DNA from: Nitrospirota bacterium
Lineage (GTDB): Bacteria > Nitrospirota > Thermodesulfovibrionia > Thermodesulfovibrionales > UBA6898
DNA: 64,000 bases
Assembly: GCA_021783515.1 (NCBI GenBank)
Contig: JAJXTV010000012.1
Span: forward strand, 36,244-100,243
Direction of reading: 5' to 3'
This document shows, in pieces, positions 16,938 through 24,971 of this stretch (position 1 is the stretch's first letter; the number at the start of each line of letters is the position of its first letter). The notes below the pieces were generated by a model. It did no database searches. It worked only from the letters and a program-made list of their open reading frames with translations, and was not told the DNA's origin. Position numbers and translations under genes: made by a program.

Positions 16938-18706
16938 CACCCGTATTATATGCTCCAGGAAGAAAGCCGCTTGCCATAACAGAGTACAACGAGTCTTCCC
17001 TTATCTGCGGCTCAGGAATATGCAAGCTGTCAACGGCTGATGTAACCTTAAATGGGGGGCAGCAGGCTGTATTCTATTCCGATGGTCCTCGAATCGCAGG
17101 TGCTGAGCAGAAAGAGAATTATACGGTTTACGGGGTGGATGTACAATTAGCGATTGCTCCTAAATACATAATCATCGATGGGCAGAATTTCACGAGGATG
17201 GATACGACGTTCCAGTATAACATTCTGCCCCCTGAGTATAATGCGGATATCGCAGATGTCGACTTTTTCAAGGATACAGTGTGGACAGGGTATGTGGCAG
17301 GGGACAACACAAGCGGGGACGGTTCGGCAACCATCGTCTCAGGCTCTCAGGTGGATGTTAATTCAAACTATACGGCGCAGGTTGTGCTCAATAAGGGAAG
17401 CGAGATGGAGGTCAGAGGCAACGAGGTTCAGTTGCCCATCGGTCAGTTCAAAATCGTGGCAGATGACGATGGGACAACGCCAATGGAAGGCGCGGTGACG
17501 GATGGGGCGGCAAGGGTTCGCCTTCAGCTCGCAGTCAACAAGAATAATCAGGCCTCATTTCCTAATCTTGTCTGGCGGATTGTAGACCCTGAGATGACCG
17601 ATTCCCAGGTCGGCGCCGGCACCCTAATCGACGGGAGCGGGAATGCAACGGCTGCGCTTCCGGTTGATTTCAACTCGGAGGGGATTTCAGAGGCGGTTTA
17701 CCAGGCGCCCGATACTTTTGTGCGCTGGGGGACGTCTCACGAGACAGCCGATAAAGATATCCCTATCCGCTATATCCAGCCCACGCTTGATATAGCATAT
17801 TATCTCCTTACAGGTATAGGAGTCTTACCGCCGATAAAGCTCAAAAGGCCACCGGTAGTGCTGGTGCATGGACTGTGGGGATGCGGCATTAGAAAAGGCT
17901 GCGGTGTTAATAATGAAGTCAAATTTAGCTGGAAAGAGTTTGAAGATAACTTTAACAAGAATAGTCTTTATGACATTATACCAGTGGACTATTCCAATAC
18001 AAATGCTGATAGCTTTTCTATAAATTCTGACTTCGTTCAATCAAGGGGCATTGACAAAGCAATCGGAAATGGTAAACAACAAGGTTGTGCTGCTCAAAAA
18101 GTCGACCTAATCGGCAATAGCATGGGCGGATTACTTCCGAGACAGTATTGCATGACTAATCCTGATTATTGCAAAGATCACATTAGAAAATTCATAACAA
18201 CCGACACGCCACACCTTGGTAGTGAATTGGCTAATCTTATTCAGATAACCAATCTCACTCCCACGTCAGGATGTTATAATTTCTTGCTAAGAGTAGACGA
18301 ACAGGGCAAGTCAATATGGTCTGATCCTCAGCATACGATCTTAAGAGGTGCCTTGATCGATTTGTCGAAGGGGAGCCCAGCTCTTTCGAATTTGGCAAAT
18401 TTTTCTTTTAAAGCAATTGTGGGGTCGGCATTAAGTAATGTCCTAGCATATGACATCAGCTTAAAAAATATGTGGATAGGTCTCGTTTATTATTGCGGTT
18501 ATCAGCCAGATATGTCTTATGAATTGCCAGCTCCACCATACGTTGCTACACCGATGTTTTCGGAGGATAACGACAGAATAGTTAGCATAAGCAGTCAACA
18601 AGGCTCATCTGTGGAACATTATAGAATTTTTGGCGTAGATCATCTGACAGTTCTTGGTAATCCCCAGACAGCAACTAAGATAAGTGAATGGTTGGACAAA
18701 CCATAA
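16865..18706 (+). pseudogene. 5'-truncated secreted lipase/esterase (alpha/beta hydrolase)
   Basis: The frame encodes 613 residues ending in an alpha/beta-hydrolase. The oxyanion-loop segment is PVVLVHGLWG, the nucleophile elbow is LIGNSMGG with Ser419, a TDTPHLGSELA segment typical of triacylglycerol lipases follows, and the presumed catalytic His lies in FGVDHLTVLG. About 300 residues of beta-rich sequence come first (DGQNFTRMDTTF; GSEMEVRGNEVQLP). The apparent start is a TTG inside the previous gene, with no Shine-Dalgarno sequence or signal peptide. Recognisable sequence begins only near 16940, exactly where the coiled-coil gene ends. The original 5' end therefore looks lost, although the catalytic part is intact and could be expressed by read-through. 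Confidence 0.7.
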
Positions 18707-18718
18707 GCGGGAGGAATT

Positions 18719-19393
18719 ATGCAAAATAAAACTTTTTATATTGTCTTAGCTGCATTAATTATTTTTTTTGCGAACGCGTGTAATTCATCACCTGTTTCAG
18801 GGTTCACTATAATTGAGCCTATATCCGGGCAAACCTACCACCCAGGTGATAGGGTCACTCTAAAAGCAGCTACTGGGCCAAATGAGCAACCGGTAGCGGT
18901 TTATCTGTATGCGACACATATGCAATATTCTGATTTATATAGTACGCCCCCTTATGAACTAACTTTTACTATTCCGGCCGACTTTACGGGACAAGATACT
19001 CTAGTCGCTTCAGAAAAATTCTCCGACGGCAAAATAATTGAAACACGCGTTGAAATTAACGTCATTCTTCCCTCAAACGTTACCCTTCAAGGCATCAGCG
19101 TTGATCCGACTTTTATCCTTCTTCAAAAAATGCCTGCTGGGAGTGATGCAAACAAGGTTAGAGCGTTTGAAACAGCAAATATAGGAGTGGGAGGAATGTA
19201 CTCTGACGGCATTGAGAGAGGATTAACATCACCAGCTAAAGGCACAACGTACATAAGCAGCAATGAAAAAGTCGCTACCGTTGACGCCGAGGGCAACGTT
19301 ACAGCTCAAGGTCTTGGTGATGCCACAATTACTGTGCGAAACGGCAAATATAGCGCGACCGTAAAGGTTGTTGTTAAGGCATACAAACAGTGA
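18719..19393 (+). CDS. Lipoprotein with Ig-like (BIG2-type) domain
   Basis: A 224-residue protein starting 12 bases after the lipase stop with a good ribosome-binding site (GGGAGGAATT). A signal peptide ends in a lipobox-like ANAC (Cys 21). The first domain looks like a beta-sandwich (FTIIEPISGQTYHPGDRVTLKA). The C-terminal half is a bacterial Ig-like group 2 domain, recognised from TYISSNEKVATVDAEGNVTAQGLGDATITV. It is probably exported and lipidated, and, being directly downstream of the lipase, may once have been its envelope partner. AT-rich like the rest of the island. Confidence 0.8.
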   Translation: MQNKTFYIVLAALIIFFANACNSSPVSGFTIIEPISGQTYHPGDRVTLKAATGPNEQPVAVYLYATHMQYSDLYSTPPYELTFTIPADFTGQDTLVASEKFSDGKIIETRVEINVILPSNVTLQGISVDPTFILLQKMPAGSDANKVRAFETANIGVGGMYSDGIERGLTSPAKGTTYISSNEKVATVDAEGNVTAQGLGDATITVRNGKYSATVKVVVKAYKQ

Positions 19394-19468
19394 GAATGGT
19401 CTTCAATAACAAATACGAACTGAAAGCACCTCTTACGGCCCGAGAACTAGAAGGGTCCAGGGAGACAA

Positions 19469-19495
19469 TGGGGTCAAACCTTCATTCTTCATTTA
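19469..19495 (+). repeat. Left inverted repeat of the REP-type element
   Basis: This 27-base sequence is the exact reverse complement of 19864-19890. It begins 41 bases before the transposase ATG. Confidence 0.9.
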
Positions 19496-19535
19496 TAGTA
19501 TTGATGGGTACATGGATTGAGGTGCAGACGCGTAG

Positions 19536-19877
19536 ATGGCGAGACAACTGAGGGTAGAATTTGAGGGTGCGTTTTACCATATCACCTCGCGAGGCAACCG
19601 GAGGGAGAAGATATATTTTGAAGACGGAGACAGGGAGAGGTTCTTGGAGATACTGAAGAGGACAAAGGAGCGATATGGCTATCTGCTTCACGCCTATGTC
19701 CTTATGGATAATCATTACCATCTTTTGGTGGAGACGCCCAAGGCAAATATTTCGCAGACGATGCAGAACATAAATACGAGTCAAACAACAAGAGAGATGG
19801 AAGGTCGAATAGATAGTGAGAAAAGGCTGAGAAGAGAATTGGGAAAGCTTAAGGGAAAGATCCTAAATGAAGAATGA
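19536..19877 (+). pseudogene. REP-associated Y1 transposase, internally deleted and lacking catalytic tyrosine
   Basis: The first 80 residues are a standard REP-associated tyrosine transposase (RLRVEFEGAFYHITSRGNRREKIYFEDGDRERFL, then the HUH metal site NHYHLL with His60 and His62). In intact members the helix that follows carries the nucleophile in a NTSYT context. Here it reads NTSQT (Gln83), and the sequence then jumps to a charged C-terminal tail (SEKRLRRELGKLKGKILNEE) that resembles the end of full-length members. This is best explained by an in-frame internal deletion. Total length is 113 residues instead of about 200-300, so it should be inactive. Confidence 0.85.
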
Positions 19878-19890
19878 AGGTTTGACCCCA
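19864..19890 (-). repeat. Right inverted repeat of the REP-type element
   Basis: Exact reverse complement of 19469-19495 over 27 bases. It overlaps the last codons and stop of the transposase remnant. Confidence 0.9.
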
Positions 19891-20017
19891 AATGTCACCC
19901 CAAATGTCCGATACCTTGGAGAGCGTGACGGGCGGAAAAAGAGATGATGAGGAAATCTGGTTGTCGGTCAGCGTGGATAAGTAGCAGGAAAATCCAACGT
20001 ATCATGTCCGAATTTCA

Positions 20018-20026
20018 TGGTATAAT
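20018..20026 (+). promoter_or_regulatory. Extended -10 element before the ATPase gene
   Basis: TGGTATAAT (extended -10 with perfect TATAAT at 20021-20026) predicts a start near 20033, two bases before the GTG start at 20035. No good -35 is seen, which extended -10 promoters can do without. This again implies an almost leaderless mRNA. Confidence 0.45.
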
Positions 20027-20034
20027 AACCTTCG

Positions 20035-21195
20035 GTGATTAAACGTGACAGCCTTATAGGAGAGGTGAGGTCCGCCATCAGGCGGAGCCGCGCTGTAGCG
20101 CTCATAGGCCCGCGGCAGTGCGGCAAGACCACACTGGCCAGGCAGCTTGTGTCGGTTGATTCGCCAAACTACCTTGATCTTGAAGACCCCTCCAGTCTTG
20201 CCCGGCTTGATCAGCCCATGACCGCTTTGCGCGGCCTGAAGGGGCTGGTAGTCATTGACGAGGTGCAGAGGAGACCGGACTTGTTTCCGGTGCTTCGAGT
20301 GTTGACGGACAGGAAACCACTGCCTGCCAGATTCCTGCTCCTCGGCAGCGCCTCCCCAGAGCTTCTTCGGCAGTCGTCGGAGTCTCTGGCCGGACGAATC
20401 GAGACACTTACCATGGGCGGATTCAGCCTCGCCGAGATAGGGAAGGCGGCGCACGCGCGCCATTGGCGGCGGGGCGGGTTTCCGCCCTCTTATCTCGCGC
20501 GGAGCGAGGCCGACAGCCTTGTATGGAGAAGGAATTTTATTCAGACCTTCCTGGAACGTGATCTGCCCCAGTGGGGCATCGGCGCGCCGTCCACCGCTTT
20601 GCTGCGGTTCTGGACCATGCTCGCGCACTTCCATGGCCAGATATGGAACGCGGCTGAGCCGGCTCGCTCCCTCGGCGTGAGCGAGCCTACGGTGCGGCGG
20701 TATCTCGACATTCTCTCAGGCGTATTCATGGCGCGCCAGTTGCTGCCGTGGCATGCCAATCTGAAAAAGAGACAGGTCAAAGCACCGAAGATATATTTCC
20801 GGGACAGCGGCCTGCTTCACTTCCTGCTGGGCATTCGTTCGGAAAAGGACCTGCTCGGGCATCCGAAAAGCGGTTCATCCTGGGAGGGATATGTCGTCGA
20901 AGAGACGATCAAGGCGGTGGAACCGGATGAGGTCTATTACTGGGCTACTCACGGAGGGGCCGAGATCGACCTGATCCTTCTTAAGCGGGGCCGCATGCTG
21001 GGCGTGGAGTGCAAACGCGCGGATGCTCCGCGCATGACGCCCTCGATGCGGACAGCCCTGAATGAGTTAAAACTCGAACAGATCGCGGTCGTGTATCCGG
21101 GCACGATGAGGTATTCGCTGGATGAAAGGGTTGCCGTGGTGCCTCTCGAAGCCGTGGCGGATGGAATGAAGGGGTTGTTCCCAAAGCGGGTGTGA
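20035..21195 (+). CDS. ATP-binding protein of the AAA/DUF4143 family
   Basis: A 386-residue protein with Walker A GPRQCGKTT (residues 25-33), Walker B LVVIDEVQ (71-78), sensor segment LLLGSASPELLRQ, and the C-terminal DUF4143 nuclease-like region. That region includes KAPKIYFRDSGLLHFLLG and GAEIDLILLKRGRMLGVECKR; the D-x-E-x-K pattern recalls restriction-like nucleases. The family is very common as a scattered accessory gene with no settled role. GC content is higher than in the rest of the island, so it may have arrived separately. Its stop is followed within 25 bases by the right copy of the DUF116 repeat. Confidence 0.88.
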   Translation: MIKRDSLIGEVRSAIRRSRAVALIGPRQCGKTTLARQLVSVDSPNYLDLEDPSSLARLDQPMTALRGLKGLVVIDEVQRRPDLFPVLRVLTDRKPLPARFLLLGSASPELLRQSSESLAGRIETLTMGGFSLAEIGKAAHARHWRRGGFPPSYLARSEADSLVWRRNFIQTFLERDLPQWGIGAPSTALLRFWTMLAHFHGQIWNAAEPARSLGVSEPTVRRYLDILSGVFMARQLLPWHANLKKRQVKAPKIYFRDSGLLHFLLGIRSEKDLLGHPKSGSSWEGYVVEETIKAVEPDEVYYWATHGGAEIDLILLKRGRMLGVECKRADAPRMTPSMRTALNELKLEQIAVVYPGTMRYSLDERVAVVPLEAVADGMKGLFPKRV

Positions 21196-21219
21196 AGACT
21201 AATCGGCATAGACGTACGC

Positions 21220-21367
21220 GACTGCGAACGCTGCGGGAGATGCCGGATCAAAGACCTAGGCGATACGCTTCTTCGGCGGCGGCGCCTAGCCCCTCCCGGA
21301 CTGTCTTTCGGTGCTTTTCAATTTGGGCTTCGGAGAGTGGCGGTGAATTTTGACTGATAACCCGCAG
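21220..21367 (+). repeat. Right copy of the island-flanking direct repeat (collapsed DUF116 gene end)
   Basis: Bases 21220-21250 match 15290-15320 of the DUF116 gene (coding CERCGRCRI). After a ten-base junction, 21261-21367 match 15561-15668. The intervening 240 bases of the gene are missing. This is a second, internally deleted copy of the end of the gene plus downstream sequence, and cannot encode a protein. Confidence 0.9.
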
Positions 21368-21456
21368 GGATGCAAGGTCGAAACTCTTGAGGGTTTACGT
21401 TACTAACATACCGTTACGTCGGCGACCAGCGGCTGCGGAAGCAAATAGTCCTTGCC

Positions 21457-21551
21457 TTTAATTCACCCGAATTCGAGGGGATTAAAAATGAGGCTGGACA
21501 TAACCGCTTCACGCTGCTGATCCCGCAAAGGCAGAATGTTCAGGGTCGATG
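21457..21551 (+). pseudogene. Possible relic of a KilA-N domain gene
   Basis: One frame encodes NSPEFEGIKNEAGHNRFTL before ending at a TGA (21549-21551). This resembles the conserved stretch of phage-type KilA-N DNA-binding domains, but neither the flanking parts of the domain nor a start codon can be found. If real, it is a short decayed fragment of a phage or accessory gene. The match is by eye and short. Confidence 0.3.
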
Positions 21552-21963
21552 AGCTGCCGCCTCTGCAATGTCACAGTCCGCCCGTTCAGTCAAGATGATT
21601 ACGGCTACCTATCGGAAATATCCCCCTCGCGAAAAAAGATTCCTGCTTTCGCCATGCCGGCTTATTGCCAAAAACACTCTCTACTACGGTCCCTGGACCA
21701 AAAAGATGCTCGCCTCAGCTTATCTCCCAGCTATGAAGATGTCTGTGCAGCCTTCACCCACATCAACAGACCCTAAATACTACCCTCATCCTCAGATAGC
21801 AATACCCTAACAGTAGAATTGAATTGCCATAAACGTGTGCAGCGGCATAGTCCTTCCCACGTCATTCAGCAACTTCGCAGCTGAATGTCGCTTATTCGTA
21901 CTTTTCAACAGCATAATCCCCCCGCAGGAAATCGGCGGCTTCCTCACATAACAGTTTCCGGAG
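21552..21963. other. Gene-free stretch between island scar and transporter gene
   Basis: Short frames are present on both strands (up to about 80 codons), but none has a ribosome-binding site, a recognisable motif or coding-like composition. On the minus strand a frame reading GNCYVRKPPISCGGIML ends near 21810 and could be another relic. I see no RNA gene or clear terminator here. Confidence 0.4.
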
Positions 21964-23550
21964 TTAATGCGGTCTGACAGGGGCGCGGGACTTCACCCTC
22001 TTCAGGAGAAAAGCGAAGACGACGCAGCTGGCCGAGGCGATGGCAAGCAGGCGGAAACTCTGCACGTATGCGATAAGCTGGGACTGCCTCACGAGCGCAT
22101 TATAGATGGCGCCGGCCGCGTGGCGTGCGGAATCGGCCGATCCCATCACCTTCCCAAAATAGTTCTGGAAATGCCGGAGCTGATTCTGGAAACCCGGGTC
22201 CCATGGGGTCAGGTGTGAAACAAGGACGGACTGGTTCGCCTGGGACTGTCTCGTCAGATAGGTGGTGAGAAGGGAAACGCCGACGCTCCCGCCGATGTTT
22301 CGCATTAAGTTGAAAACGCCGCTGGCGTTTCCGATCTCCTTTTGGGAGAGGGTGCCCATCGAGACGGTTGCGAGCGGAACGAAGAGCATCGCAAGTCCGA
22401 CCCCTGTCATGACCGACGGCCAGGCGATGTCCCACATCGTCGTCTCGAGGGTCAGATCGCTTATGAGCCAGAGCGATACGGCGACCAGGAAGAAGCCGAA
22501 TCCTATAAGCTTTCTGAAATCCACACGCGATGTGAGATACCCGACGAGCGGCATCGTCAGGAGCGCTCCCACCCCCCGCGGGCTTACCGCCAGGCCGCTT
22601 TGGATGGCCGGGTATCCCATGAGCGTCTGGAGATAGAGGGGGATCAGCGTGATCGCGCTATAGAGGGCGAGTCCGACCAGGGTAAAGAGGACGGTGCCGA
22701 CGGCGAAATTCCTGTCGGAAAAGACTCGGAGCCGCACGATCGGCTCCTTGGCCCTCAGCTCCCAGAGGATGAAGGCGACCATCGAAATCGCGCTCAGGAA
22801 GGCGAACCACCGTATCCAGGAGGCGGCGAACCAGTCGTCCTGCTGTCCCTTGTCGAGCATGATCTGGAGAGTGCCGAGCGCCACCGCCATCAGCCCGAAC
22901 CCGATCGAATCGATCTTCCCCGGTTTCGCGTCCCGAATGTATGGGGGGTCTTCGACGAACGCCTGGGTCATCAGGATCGCGAGCACCCCCACCGGCACAT
23001 TTATGTAGAAGGCCCAGCGCCAGGAATAGTTGTCCGTCAGCCAGCCCCCGACCGTCGGGCCCGCTATCGGCGCCACCACCACTCCCACGGCGAATGCCGC
23101 CATCGCCATGCCGCGCTTCTCGGGCGGAAAGCTTTCAAGGAGTATCGCCTGGGATATCGGCTGGAGCGCCCCTCCTCCTGCGCCCTGAAAGACGCGGGCG
23201 ATCACGAGCATCTGGAGGCTGAGGGCCACGCCGCTCACGATCGAAGAGATCGTGAAGATGACGATGCAGGCGATCAGGAAGCGCTTCCTGCCGAAGTAGG
23301 AGGCGAACCAGCCGCTGGCTGGAAGCACGATGGCATTGGAGACGAGGTAACTGGTAAGGACCCACGTCGCCTCGTCATTGCTTGCGGAAAGGCTGCCGGC
23401 GATATGGGGGACGGCGACGGTCACGATCGTGGTGTCGAGCACCTCCATGAAGGTCGAGAGCATCACGGCAGCGGTGATGAGCCATGGATTTGCGCCTGGA
23501 CGCCATTGGCCATCCGGACTGCCGGGGGGGACGTTTCGCGATTCGGTCAT
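21964..23550 (-). CDS. DHA2-family (EmrB-like) multidrug efflux transporter, 14 TM helices
   Basis: A 528-residue major facilitator. Helix 1 carries FMEVLDTTIVTVAVPHIAGSL, the DHA2 signature around motif D1. Then come motif A (GWFASYFGRKRFL), motif C in helix 5 (GPTVGGWLTDNYSWRWAFYINVP) and the further helices expected for the 14-TMS drug:proton antiporters. Usually an EmrA-type periplasmic adaptor and an outer-membrane channel are encoded alongside; neither is here, so this copy stands alone. It is divergent from the nitroreductase gene across a 150-base gap. Confidence 0.93.
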   Translation of the reverse strand: MTESRNVPPGSPDGQWRPGANPWLITAAVMLSTFMEVLDTTIVTVAVPHIAGSLSASNDEATWVLTSYLVSNAIVLPASGWFASYFGRKRFLIACIVIFTISSIVSGVALSLQMLVIARVFQGAGGGALQPISQAILLESFPPEKRGMAMAAFAVGVVVAPIAGPTVGGWLTDNYSWRWAFYINVPVGVLAILMTQAFVEDPPYIRDAKPGKIDSIGFGLMAVALGTLQIMLDKGQQDDWFAASWIRWFAFLSAISMVAFILWELRAKEPIVRLRVFSDRNFAVGTVLFTLVGLALYSAITLIPLYLQTLMGYPAIQSGLAVSPRGVGALLTMPLVGYLTSRVDFRKLIGFGFFLVAVSLWLISDLTLETTMWDIAWPSVMTGVGLAMLFVPLATVSMGTLSQKEIGNASGVFNLMRNIGGSVGVSLLTTYLTRQSQANQSVLVSHLTPWDPGFQNQLRHFQNYFGKVMGSADSARHAAGAIYNALVRQSQLIAYVQSFRLLAIASASCVVFAFLLKRVKSRAPVRPH

Positions 23551-23701
23551 CGTAGGGTCTCTGTCATTGCCTGGGCCGCCCGAAAAGGTCTGCTCTCACG
23601 CTAGCACAGAAAGGGGGGCGTGTCAACGGAGGGAAGGGTTGCAGGAGCGTTCGGTTTGTATTACCCTTTTTCTAGCGATCAACAACTTCAAGGAGGCAGC
23701 A

Positions 23702-24271
23702 ATGAACCCGGTACTGGAGGCTATACAAAAGAGAAGGTCGGTACGGTCGTACGAGGACAAGCCGGTCCCGAAGGAGATTTTGAATTCGATCATCGAGGCC
23801 GCCAACCAGGCCCCCTCGGCGATGAACAGCCAGCCCTGGCGGTTCGTCGTGGTGGAAGACCCGGCCGTGAAGAAGAAACTCCTCGGCGCGGCGATGCCGC
23901 ATGCAAAGAAGATCCTGGAATCGGTGAAGGATTCCGACCCGGAGCGCTATGCGCAGATCATGAAGCGGTACAATGAGCTGCCGGACCCCATCTATTATTC
24001 GGCGCCGTCGGTGCTTTTTGTAATTGGCTCCGGCCGGTATGCGGACCATTCCTGCCCGCTCGCCTGCGGGAATGCGATGCTTGCGGCGTATTCGCTCGGC
24101 ATAGGGAGCTGCTGGGTGGGTTTCGGCTCGATGGTGACGGACGAGCCGGAGGTCATCAGGGCGCTCGGCCTCGGGAAGGACGAAAAAATCTATGGGCCGA
24201 TCATTCTCGGGTATCCGAAGGTCTTCCCCGACCCGCCGCCGAAAAAGGCCCCGTCCGTGAAATGGATTTGA
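23702..24271 (+). CDS. Nitroreductase family protein
   Basis: FMN-dependent oxidoreductase of the nitroreductase fold, 189 residues. The start at 23702 is set by AAGGAGG five bases upstream; the open frame extends further up but without coding character. Hallmarks are IQKRRSVRSYEDKPVPKEIL (FMN phosphate-binding Arg residues), APSAMNSQPWRFVVVEDP, and the C-terminal GSCWVGFGSMVTDEPEVIRALGL. The physiological substrate cannot be told from sequence. It faces the MFS transporter gene divergently and might share regulation with it. Confidence 0.93.
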   Translation: MNPVLEAIQKRRSVRSYEDKPVPKEILNSIIEAANQAPSAMNSQPWRFVVVEDPAVKKKLLGAAMPHAKKILESVKDSDPERYAQIMKRYNELPDPIYYSAPSVLFVIGSGRYADHSCPLACGNAMLAAYSLGIGSCWVGFGSMVTDEPEVIRALGLGKDEKIYGPIILGYPKVFPDPPPKKAPSVKWI

Positions 24272-24294
24272 CGCGCCTCTATGCGGCCCGCTCA

Positions 24295-24324
24295 TTGACA
24301 AAGAAAAAAGGTGCGTGGTATATA
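24295..24324 (+). promoter_or_regulatory. Promoter of the cold-shock gene
   Basis: Consensus TTGACA at 24295-24300, an 18-base spacer and TATAAT at 24319-24324 with an upstream TG (extended -10). The start should fall near 24331. The roughly 55-base leader overlaps a GTAACC...GGTTAC inverted repeat at 24326-24347 and has GGAGG at 24371-24375. A folded leader is usual for cold-shock genes. Confidence 0.8.
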
Positions 24325-24385
24325 ATGGTAACCTGTGTGAACGGGTTACAGCAGCCCCGCAAGGGAAAAAGGAGGATGACGCGGC

Positions 24386-24589
24386 ATGTCGGTAGAAGGA
24401 ACGATCAAATGGTTTAACGAGAAGAAGGGGTTCGGGTTTATCCAGCAGGACAATGGTCCTGATATCTTCGTCCATTATTCATCGATTGCGGGCGACGGGT
24501 TCAAGACCCTTGCGGAGGGAGAGAGGGTGAAGTTCGATATCGAGGAGGGAGCGAAGGGGCCCAAGGCGATAAACGTCGAAAAGATATAA
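24386..24589 (+). CDS. Cold-shock protein (CspA family)
   Basis: A 67-residue single-domain OB-fold nucleic acid-binding protein. RNP1 is KGFGFIQ (residues about 15-21) and RNP2 is DIFVHYS (about 28-34), with the family start [12 protein letters not shown] and end [10 protein letters not shown]. Such proteins melt RNA structure and often act at low temperature or in stationary phase. It is a single-gene transcription unit with a strong promoter before it and a strong terminator after it. Confidence 0.97.
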   Translation: MSVEGTIKWFNEKKGFGFIQQDNGPDIFVHYSSIAGDGFKTLAEGERVKFDIEEGAKGPKAINVEKI

Positions 24590-24608
24590 ACCGAAACTTG
24601 ATATTTTG

Positions 24609-24638
24609 AAAGGCCTATCTCGCAAGGGATAGGCCTTT
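24609..24638 (+). terminator. Rho-independent terminator of the cold-shock gene
   Basis: A perfect 11-base stem, AAAGGCCTATC / GATAGGCCTTT, with an eight-base loop, followed by TATATTTACTCTTT. It lies 20 bases after the stop codon. Confidence 0.9.
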
Positions 24639-24971
24639 ATATTTACTCTTTGTTATCGCTGCAAATCGGTGGGGCGAGCCTCCCGAAAACCTTTCTGATG
24701 AGATAAGATGTGATGGGGCATGGCGTCGGGAAAAGTGGACATCACGAAAGATTGCTTTCCGGTAAGAACCTTTTTGACGCGGCTTCCGATGCGCTAATGA
24801 ATCGCTATGAAAGCTTTTCGGGCCGCTCACCCCGCCTCAGCGGTGATTATTTTCAGCTGGAGAGGTTATCCTTATCGAAATGGGAAGTATAATTACCGAA
24901 TGTCTTATAGCAGCTTTTCAGGCCGTGGGCATGCACCTGCAGACTTCCGACATTCAGGAAATGAGGGAATT
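24639..24971 (+). other. Non-coding stretch upstream of lipA, with a possible -10
   Basis: A frame continuous with lipA extends upstream to 24807, but its residues look non-coding. TATAAT at 24888-24893 (in GGGAAGTATAATTACC) may be the lipA -10, with a weak TTATCC about 16 bases upstream. That would give a leader of some 70 bases. No other feature is seen. Confidence 0.4.

Larger units (their letters stand above)
19469..19890 (+). mobile_element. Internally deleted REP-type (IS200/IS605-like) transposase element
   Basis: A 422-base unit bounded by perfect 27-base inverted repeats at 19469-19495 and 19864-19890 (outer bases TGGGGTCAAACC on the left, GGTTTGACCCCA on the right). Inside is a Y1/HUH transposase remnant. 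With both ends kept but the gene internally deleted and lacking its tyrosine, it looks like a non-autonomous derivative that could only move if a full-length relative exists elsewhere in the genome. Confidence 0.85.

Noticed and set aside
23378..23701. N-terminal extension of the nitroreductase frame
   Set aside because: The 108 extra residues overlap the divergent transporter gene and look random; AAGGAGG places the start at 23702.
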